A DNA stretch of 52,464 nt from Polyangiaceae bacterium (lineage in GTDB: Bacteria; Myxococcota_A; Polyangia; Polyangiales; Polyangiaceae), in NCBI GenBank assembly GCA_025937785.1, contig JAICQQ010000035.1, positions 1 to 52,464 on the forward strand, in the 5' to 3' direction. The translations under genes were made by a program, and so were the position numbers. The notes beneath the pieces were generated by a model. That model ran no database searches, was not told the origin of the DNA, and saw only the letters and a list, made by a program, of their open reading frames with translations. The stretch's first letter is position 1; each line of letters starts with the position of its first letter. This document shows positions 46,962 to 52,464 of this stretch, piece after piece.

Positions 46962-47750
46962 ATGCCAGAGGGTAAGTCCAGCCGCACGCTTCCAGCCATC
47001 ACCCGACTCAATTTGTCCGTATTCTCGGGCCAGCAGCGGGGCGCTTCGCGCCTCGTCCTCGTCGCTTGCTTGGCGGGGGCAAGCCTCGCTTGCAGCGTGA
47101 AAGACCAGGCAAAGTGCGACGAAGCGCTGGCCACGACGCGGCAGGCACTCAAGGCGGGCCAGACCGATCTGATGGCTCAGTGGCGCGATCGGGCGTGGAA
47201 ATACTGCGAAGATCCAGCAGCGTCGCAGGGTCTGGACAAAGAGATCGTCGATACTCAGGCGGCTGAACTTGCGAAGAAACAGGCTGAGGCTGCTGAAAAG
47301 CAGAAGCTGACGCAACTCGGCCAGACGTTCGCGAGCTGGGTCGGCCAGCACCGCGCGGCGCCCGACAAGGCCTCGGCCGCCCCTCAGTGCCCGGAGGTCG
47401 AGAAGGGAAAAAAGGAAGAAGAGCGCTTCTGCACGGCGACCCGCAAGGCAGGGCCGTACGATTTCAGCGTGCGCTACTGGCAAGCAGAGCCTCCGGCCGC
47501 GCGTTTCACGTTGAAGCCTGGTGCGGTGATGGAGTGTTCTCACTTCGGTCCCACGAGCGAGGTTCGGGCGTTCAACATTCCGGCTGCGAGCGGCGGTCCG
47601 ACGGCGAAGCGCACCGTGTGTCAGTTCACTGGCGGGACGTTGAATGGCATGCAGTTGGTGCTCACCAACGCGGTGAACGCCGACGTGCATATTTTCTCGA
47701 CCGAGTACCTCGCCAAAGATGCCGGCATGAAGCCCTACATCGGGGGATAG
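46962..47750 (+). CDS. Putative lipoprotein of unknown function
   Basis: A 262-residue exported protein. The hydrophobic stretch LVLVACLAGASLAC ends in a lipobox with Cys44; the preceding 30 residues are long for a signal peptide, so an alternative start inside is possible. Residues about 45-130 are helical with a coiled-coil-like segment (AAELAKKQAEAAEKQKL). The C-terminal part (about 165-255) looks beta-rich with several Cys. No known family recognised. Divergent from the membrane pseudokinase, whose Cys-rich presumed outer domain could be a partner; that is inference. Confidence 0.65.
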   Translation: MPEGKSSRTLPAITRLNLSVFSGQQRGASRLVLVACLAGASLACSVKDQAKCDEALATTRQALKAGQTDLMAQWRDRAWKYCEDPAASQGLDKEIVDTQAAELAKKQAEAAEKQKLTQLGQTFASWVGQHRAAPDKASAAPQCPEVEKGKKEEERFCTATRKAGPYDFSVRYWQAEPPAARFTLKPGAVMECSHFGPTSEVRAFNIPAASGGPTAKRTVCQFTGGTLNGMQLVLTNAVNADVHIFSTEYLAKDAGMKPYIGG

Positions 47751-48004
47751 TTCGTTCGCGGCCTTGGCCTTCGGGCGTTAGCGGATCGGTAGCCCTACCC
47801 GCCGCCGTGAAAAGCGACAGGTGCCGGTGTGGTCGCTTGTGCTCTCCCGTGGGCTCGACGTGGCGGGTATTCTTCTACCGGGGATGGAAATACAGCCGTT
47901 GCCGGCTTCGGAAGGCATGTCTACGGACGTAGTTTCGATGACTTCGCATCGCTGGGCCTTTTGCCAGCGGTGCTTCGCGCCGCAAAATAGGCGAGCACAC
48001 CACA

Positions 48005-49327
48005 ATGGCCACGGACCCTGCCGGAGTCTCCGGACGCGATGCGGTTACCGGCGTTCGAAACATCGGTGATGACGGCGATGGTGAGCCGCCGCCGCGCAGC
48101 TATCGCGCCGGCGAAATCATCGACGAGAAGTTCCAGCTCGTGCGACGCATCGGATCCGGCGGGATGGGCACGGTCTGGGTGGCGCACAACCTGGTGCTCG
48201 ACGTGCAAGTGGGGATCAAGCTCATTACCTTCCGCGGGCGCAAGAATCGGGAAGCGCTGGCCCTGCGACTGCTGGACGAGGCGCGCTCCGCGGCGCGCTT
48301 GGGTCACCCGGCGGTGATCAAGATCCACGATTTCGGCATCACCGATTCCGGTGATCCGTTCATCGCGATGGAGCTGCTGGGTGGCGAAGATCTGGCTTCC
48401 GTGCTGGATCGCGAGGAAAAGTTGCCTGCCGACACTGCCGTGCAGATGCTATTGCCCATCGCGCACGGGCTGGCAGCGGCGCACGACAAGGGCATCGTGC
48501 ACCGTGATATCAAGCCCGAGAACATTTTCCTGTCGCGCGAGGACGACGGTGAGGTGCGTCCGAAGATCTTGGATTTCGGTATCGCGCGAATGATCGACAA
48601 CCCGACCAAGCTGACACTCGAGGGGACGCCGCTCGGGACCCCCGAGTACATGTCGCCGGAGATTGCACGCGGCGACGTTGCGGAGTGCACCAGCGACGTT
48701 TGGAGCTTCACCGTCGTGCTCTACGAGCTCGTGACCGGGCGCTGCCCTTTCGAGGCACCCAACTACAACAAACTGATGCAAGCGATCCTGAACTCGGAGC
48801 CGGCGCCGCTGGGGCCCGAGTTCGACGCCCAGCTCCAGCGTATCGTGAGCAAGGGGCTCGAGAAGGAGCCCGGAGCGCGCTGGTCGTCGATGCGGGACAT
48901 GGGCACCGCGCTCGCGCGTTGGCTCGTCGGGCGCAGTATTACCGAGGACATCTGCGGTACGTTGCTCCGGCGCACGTGGCAGCTTTCCTCGGGCCAACTG
49001 GGTACGACCGAGGTGTCGACGCTCACGCCCGTGCTGCTAACGGAACCTATGCTGCTCGAAGCCGAGGCACCGGACGCACCAGCGCCGCTCGCTCCCCCAT
49101 CGGTCCCGCCGTCGGCGACACCAGCTTCGGGTCGTCCTTCGTTTATCGATACGCACGAATACCAGCTCGCGGCGATTGCGGAGATGAATCGCGGTGGCGA
49201 TCCGGTCGAGCTCTTGGCCCGCGCAGAACAACGGCGCTTGGGCTTCTTGGTGGGGTTGGTGATCGTGGGCTGCGTGCTGTTGGTGGTCAGCATCCTGTAC
49301 GGCACCGGAATCTTGCACCTCGATTGA
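48005..49327 (+). CDS. Membrane Ser/Thr protein kinase (PknB-like)
   Basis: A 440-residue Hanks-type kinase. Gly-rich loop IGSGGMGTVW, lysine in GIKLI, HRDIKPENIF, DFG (ILDFGIARM), and the activation segment GTPLGTPEYMSPE are all present, so it should be active. The catalytic domain covers about 38-305. A Pro/Ala linker (about 345-375) and a single C-terminal membrane helix (about 413-433) follow, with only a few residues outside, so no extracellular sensor. The gene ends 12 nt from the convergent cytochrome c gene. Confidence 0.92.
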   Translation: MATDPAGVSGRDAVTGVRNIGDDGDGEPPPRSYRAGEIIDEKFQLVRRIGSGGMGTVWVAHNLVLDVQVGIKLITFRGRKNREALALRLLDEARSAARLGHPAVIKIHDFGITDSGDPFIAMELLGGEDLASVLDREEKLPADTAVQMLLPIAHGLAAAHDKGIVHRDIKPENIFLSREDDGEVRPKILDFGIARMIDNPTKLTLEGTPLGTPEYMSPEIARGDVAECTSDVWSFTVVLYELVTGRCPFEAPNYNKLMQAILNSEPAPLGPEFDAQLQRIVSKGLEKEPGARWSSMRDMGTALARWLVGRSITEDICGTLLRRTWQLSSGQLGTTEVSTLTPVLLTEPMLLEAEAPDAPAPLAPPSVPPSATPASGRPSFIDTHEYQLAAIAEMNRGGDPVELLARAEQRRLGFLVGLVIVGCVLLVVSILYGTGILHLD

Positions 49328-49339
49328 CCCGCCTCCCAA

Positions 49340-50317
49340 CTACGGGGCGTTCGGCGCTGGTGGACGAACCTCGATGCGTTGGTCGACGGGCGATAGCTGC
49401 TTCAGGTACGCGAAGATAGCTCCGAGGTCTTCGGCGGTCATGCCGGCGTACTCGAGCCAAGGCATCGGCGTGTTCTTTCCCGGGTGGACGGGGGTCGCCG
49501 ACGCCTGGTCCCGGTACGCCTGGAACCGCTTCACGAACGCCTCTTCGTTCCACGAGCCGAGACCGGTGGCGTGCGGCGTCAGGTTCGGGCTGCGCACCTC
49601 GCCGAACGGAGACTTGAACGTCCGCCCGCCGGCGAACTCCTTGCCCACGAGCGGACGATGGCTCGAGTCCAACGCTGTGTGGCATTCCTTGCAGCCCGCT
49701 ATCGTAGCCAAGTATGCGCCATAGGCAGCAGTCTTCCCCTGCGCGGGGGCCGTGACCGGCCCTGACAAGGGCGCGGGCCCTAGCGTGATGAAGAAGCTCG
49801 CAGGGAAGTCGAGGTCGCTCTTCTCGACCTCGGCCTTGCGCCGCTTCAACGAACGCAGATACACGACGATGGCTTCGGTGTCGGCGTCCGACAGGTTTCG
49901 GTAGGCGCCGTACGGCATCATCGGGAACAGCGCTTCCCCATGCCGATCGACGCCTTCGCGAATGGCCCGCATGATCTCGCCATCGGTCCAGGCGCCCAGA
50001 CCGCTGGCCTTGTCGGGCGTGATGTTGGGCGGACACACACGGCCCGGCATGCCCCAGCGCTCGTTGAAGCAGCTGCCGCCCGAACCCGGATGACCGACTA
50101 TCGGCGCGCCAAAAAGGTTCCAGTCTCGTTTCGAGTGGCAGCCCAGGCACGCGACGACGTGGTTGACCAGGTAGGCCCCACGGGTCTTCAGCTGTTCCGT
50201 GGCTGCCACCTTGACGCTCGAGGCGGGGCGGGAGTCGGGCCTCGCGGTCGACATGTACAGTAGCAGCGACACCACGGCCAGCGTGGCGAGCGCCAGGCCG
50301 ATGACGAGCTTCTTCAT
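49340..50317 (-). CDS. Diheme cytochrome c
   Basis: A 325-residue exported electron-transfer protein. The N-terminal signal anchor (MKKLVIGLALATLAVVSLLLY) is followed by two cytochrome c domains with heme motifs CLGCH (57-61) and CKECH (209-213). Probable distal Met ligands are in FPMMPYG and TPMPWLEY. Repeated elements PNITPDKASGLGAWTDGE and PNLTPHATGLGSWNEE show the internal duplication, typical of the cytochrome subunits of membrane-bound dehydrogenases such as alcohol dehydrogenase. No dehydrogenase gene is adjacent. It follows prfC by 37 nt on the same strand. Confidence 0.9.
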   Translation of the reverse strand: MKKLVIGLALATLAVVSLLLYMSTARPDSRPASSVKVAATEQLKTRGAYLVNHVVACLGCHSKRDWNLFGAPIVGHPGSGGSCFNERWGMPGRVCPPNITPDKASGLGAWTDGEIMRAIREGVDRHGEALFPMMPYGAYRNLSDADTEAIVVYLRSLKRRKAEVEKSDLDFPASFFITLGPAPLSGPVTAPAQGKTAAYGAYLATIAGCKECHTALDSSHRPLVGKEFAGGRTFKSPFGEVRSPNLTPHATGLGSWNEEAFVKRFQAYRDQASATPVHPGKNTPMPWLEYAGMTAEDLGAIFAYLKQLSPVDQRIEVRPPAPNAP

Positions 50318-50354
50318 CCCCCGACACCGAGCGCGCCTGGGCAGCCCGCGCTCA

Positions 50355-51935
50355 TCAGTGTTGCTCCATGGTCTTCAAGAAAGTGATGCCCGGCCAGTCC
50401 TTCTGGGTCGTCTCGAGGTGCCAGGAGTTGCGGGCCAGGAACACGGGAGCGCCGGTGTGGTCGTCGGAGAGGTAGCCGGAGTTCTCCGACGCGAACTTCT
50501 TCATCAGGTCCTGATCGTCGCACTGCAGCCAGCGTGCGGTGTACAGGCCCGAGCTCTCGAACACGACCGGGATGTTGTATTCGGACTGGATACGGTCGGC
50601 GAGCACGTCGAACTGGAGCGACCCGACGACGCCGACGATGAAGTTACCGCCGATGCGCGGCTTGAACACCCGCGCGGCGCCTTCTTCTGCGATCTGCTCG
50701 AGCGCGCGCCCCAGGTGTTTCGCGCGCATTGGGTCCGACGCGCGAACCCGTTGCAGAAGCTCGGGTGCAAAGCTCGGGATGCCGGTGAAGTTCAGCTGTT
50801 CACCTTCGGTGAGCGTGTCCCCGATGCGGAGCTTTCCGTGGTTAGGCACGCCGATGATGTCTCCGGCATATGCCTCCTCGGCGAGCGCGCGGTCTTGCGC
50901 CAGGAACAGCACGGGGTTGTGCACGGTGAGCAGGTTGCCGCTGCGCACGTGCAGCATCTTCTGACCGCGCTTGAAATGTCCCGAGCACAAGCGGATGAAA
51001 GCGATGCGGTCGCGATGCTTCGGGTCCATGTTCGCCTGAATCTTGAAGACGAAACCAGTGACCGAATCTTCGTGAGCGTCGATCACGCGCTCCTTGGCTT
51101 TCTGGGCTCGCGGCGACGGTGCGAGCTTGCCGACCCCGGCGATCAACTCCCGCACGCCGAACGAGTTGAGCGCGCTGCCGAAGTAGAAAGGCGTCATGTG
51201 GCCCTGACGATAGGTGTCGAGATCGAACTGGGGGCACAGGCCGCGCGCCATCTCGACCTCTTCGCGCAGCCGCTTGACGGCATTTTCCGGCAACAGCCGA
51301 TCCAACTGCGGGTCGCCGAGCCCCTGACACAACACGCCGCCCTCTTCGCGGCGCTCTTTGTTACGATTCACGAGCAAGAGCCGATCATTGAACAGGTCGT
51401 AGCACCCGAGAAAGTCGCGCCCCATGCCGATGGGCCAGGTCGCCGGGGTCACCTCGAGCTGGAGCGCTTGCTCCACCTCGTCCATCAGATCGAACGGATC
51501 GCGGCCCTCGCGGTCGAGCTTGTTCACGAACGTGATGATGGGGACGTCGCGCAGCCGGCAGACTTCGAACAGCTTCTTGGTTTGCTCCTCGATGCCCTTC
51601 GCCGCGTCTAGCACCATGATCGCCGAATCGACGGCTGTCAGCGTCCGGTAGGTATCCTCGCTGAAGTCTTGGTGGCCCGGCGTGTCGAGCAGATTGTAGG
51701 TGTGGTCCTCGTACTCGAAGGTCATGGCCGAAGCGGTCACGGAGATGCCGCGTTCTTTCTCGACCTTCATCCAGTCCGAACGCGCGCGCCGCTGCTCGCC
51801 GCGCGCCTTGACGGCGCCCGCGAGCTGGATCGCTCCTCCGAACAGGAGCAACTTTTCCGTCAGCGTGGTCTTGCCCGCGTCGGGGTGCGAGATGATGGCG
51901 AAGGTTCGCCGCCGTTCTACCTGCTTGTCGATCAT
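50355..51935 (-). CDS. prfC: Peptide chain release factor 3
   Basis: RF3 is a ribosome-dependent GTPase that recycles RF1 and RF2 after termination. The 526-residue product from ATG 51935 matches the usual length of about 530. It starts MIDKQVERRRTFAIISHPDAGKTT (G1), then GISVTASAMTFEY, DTPGHQDFSEDTYR (G3), NKLDREGRDP (G4), and the RF3-specific C-terminal domain (IGGNFIVGVVGSLQFDVLADR). The frame extends upstream to 52067 but the extra 44 residues do not belong to the family. Likely cotranscribed with the cytochrome c gene. Confidence 0.96.
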   Translation of the reverse strand: MIDKQVERRRTFAIISHPDAGKTTLTEKLLLFGGAIQLAGAVKARGEQRRARSDWMKVEKERGISVTASAMTFEYEDHTYNLLDTPGHQDFSEDTYRTLTAVDSAIMVLDAAKGIEEQTKKLFEVCRLRDVPIITFVNKLDREGRDPFDLMDEVEQALQLEVTPATWPIGMGRDFLGCYDLFNDRLLLVNRNKERREEGGVLCQGLGDPQLDRLLPENAVKRLREEVEMARGLCPQFDLDTYRQGHMTPFYFGSALNSFGVRELIAGVGKLAPSPRAQKAKERVIDAHEDSVTGFVFKIQANMDPKHRDRIAFIRLCSGHFKRGQKMLHVRSGNLLTVHNPVLFLAQDRALAEEAYAGDIIGVPNHGKLRIGDTLTEGEQLNFTGIPSFAPELLQRVRASDPMRAKHLGRALEQIAEEGAARVFKPRIGGNFIVGVVGSLQFDVLADRIQSEYNIPVVFESSGLYTARWLQCDDQDLMKKFASENSGYLSDDHTGAPVFLARNSWHLETTQKDWPGITFLKTMEQH

Positions 51936-52095
51936 GGCGCGGGGCCGACTATGGCCGACAAGCCGGGGGCGCGCTAGCCGTCGCGAGAAAAGTCCGGAGA
52001 ACGCAGATCCCGGGCGCATGGGCGTGCTTTCGAGGCTGGCCATGACGAGCGCTCCGCAATCCCGCACTGCGTAAGACCGCGCCGGTCGGTCTTCC

Positions 52096-52320
52096 TCAAA
52101 GCGCCCGGGCGATGCGGGCCTCGTTCTTCAGCTCCCTCAGCTCGCTGGACGGCGTCGGCATTTCCGGGGGGTTGCACCCGATCAACGCCTCCAGTTTGTT
52201 GCTGACGTCGTCCTTCTTCTCCTTGCGTCTGGCGTACTCGCTCTTCAGCCCGACTGCTCCGAGAAACGCCGTCCAGCCAGCGCCGATGACGATCGCCTGT
52301 AGCAAGTCTCGCGCGAGCAT
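52096..52320 (-). CDS. Small membrane protein, hypothetical
   Basis: A 74-residue frame from ATG 52320. Residues about 6-25 (LLQAIVIGAGWTAFLGAVGL) are a plausible membrane span, followed by a basic and acidic helical tail. Not recognised. No good ribosome binding site is visible. It lies upstream of prfC on the same strand. Codon use looks genomic. Confidence 0.45.
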   Translation of the reverse strand: MLARDLLQAIVIGAGWTAFLGAVGLKSEYARRKEKKDDVSNKLEALIGCNPPEMPTPSSELRELKNEARIARAL

Positions 52321-52356
52321 CGTCGAGCACTAGGGCCTGTCCCTGAATTAGTCCGG

Positions 52357-52396
52357 CCCGTGAACGTGAACGTGAACGTGTGCGTGCCCGTGCCCG
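52357..52396. repeat. Hexanucleotide-type repeat
   Basis: Three tandem copies of CGTGAA merge into CGTGTG and two CGTGCC units, a series of CGTG-N-N hexamers, in non-coding DNA. Similar hexamer strings are a common intergenic decoration of myxobacterial genomes as far as I recall. Confidence 0.75.
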
Positions 52397-52464
52397 AGAA
52401 GTCGAGGAAAGAGCTATCCATGGCGGTCGAAGTGTGTTCCGTGGGTAGGCAGCATGGTTAGACA

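Overview
The window is a high-GC chromosome segment that looks like it comes from a myxobacterium (Myxococcota, probably the Polyangia/Sorangiineae side). The grounds are strong G/C bias at third codon positions, several Ser/Thr kinases and a pseudokinase, many lipoproteins, a MYXO-CTERM-like tail on a secreted enzyme, and palindromic or hexameric intergenic repeats. No rRNA, tRNA, insertion sequence, prophage or CRISPR array was seen.

Layout. (1) 1-375: non-coding array of a 14-bp palindromic repeat. (2) 449-7564, minus strand: branched-chain amino acid operon ilvB-ilvN-leuA-cimA-leuB, with overlapping or closely packed genes. A 41-codon leader peptide rich in Ile/Leu/Val, an intrinsic terminator and a competing antiterminator precede it, which is a textbook-style attenuator. 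(3) 7983-16496, plus strand: DHH phosphoesterase, PA14 envelope protein, HExxH lipoprotein, REC-REC-GGDEF-EAL protein, DsbD-N-like lipoprotein and glutaminyl cyclase. (4) 16462-19710: PPP-type phosphatase and Ser/Thr kinase, divergent. (5) 19718-27819, minus: alpha-2-macroglobulin lipoprotein and PBP1C, overlapping by ATGA. (6) 27958-30732: PEP carboxylase. (7) 31169-38607: small hypothetical protein, kinase fused to a cyclic-nucleotide-binding domain, acetoacetate-decarboxylase-like protein, class III cyclase-AAA-TPR protein and a DUF3237 protein. (8) 38604-44602, minus: a six-gene cluster described below. (9) 44871-52320: pseudokinase, lipoprotein, Ser/Thr kinase, diheme cytochrome c, release factor 3 and a small membrane protein.

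The most interesting part is 38.6-44.6 kb. An apparent operon encodes, in order of transcription, a beta-sandwich protein, an encapsulin-like HK97-fold shell protein with an unusual Pro/Ala-rich insertion, a small helical protein, a DUF3237 protein, an FAD oxidoreductase of the phytoene desaturase/hydroxysqualene dehydroxylase type, and a trans-isoprenyl diphosphate synthase. The FAD enzyme ends in a Gly/Ser linker and a short hydrophobic tail, as encapsulin cargo often does. I infer an isoprenoid-processing protein nanocompartment. The shell call rests on alignment from memory of both ends of the encapsulin fold and needs structure prediction to confirm. A second DUF3237 gene converges on the cluster, and a nucleotide cyclase homologue and a cNMP-binding kinase lie next door.

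How the genes work together. The ilv/leu operon joins acetolactate synthase, the citramalate route to isoleucine and leucine synthesis under one attenuator. The macroglobulin and PBP1C pair matches the known periplasmic defence and cell-wall repair partnership. Kinases, phosphatase, cyclase and c-di-GMP enzymes give the dense signalling typical of myxobacteria.
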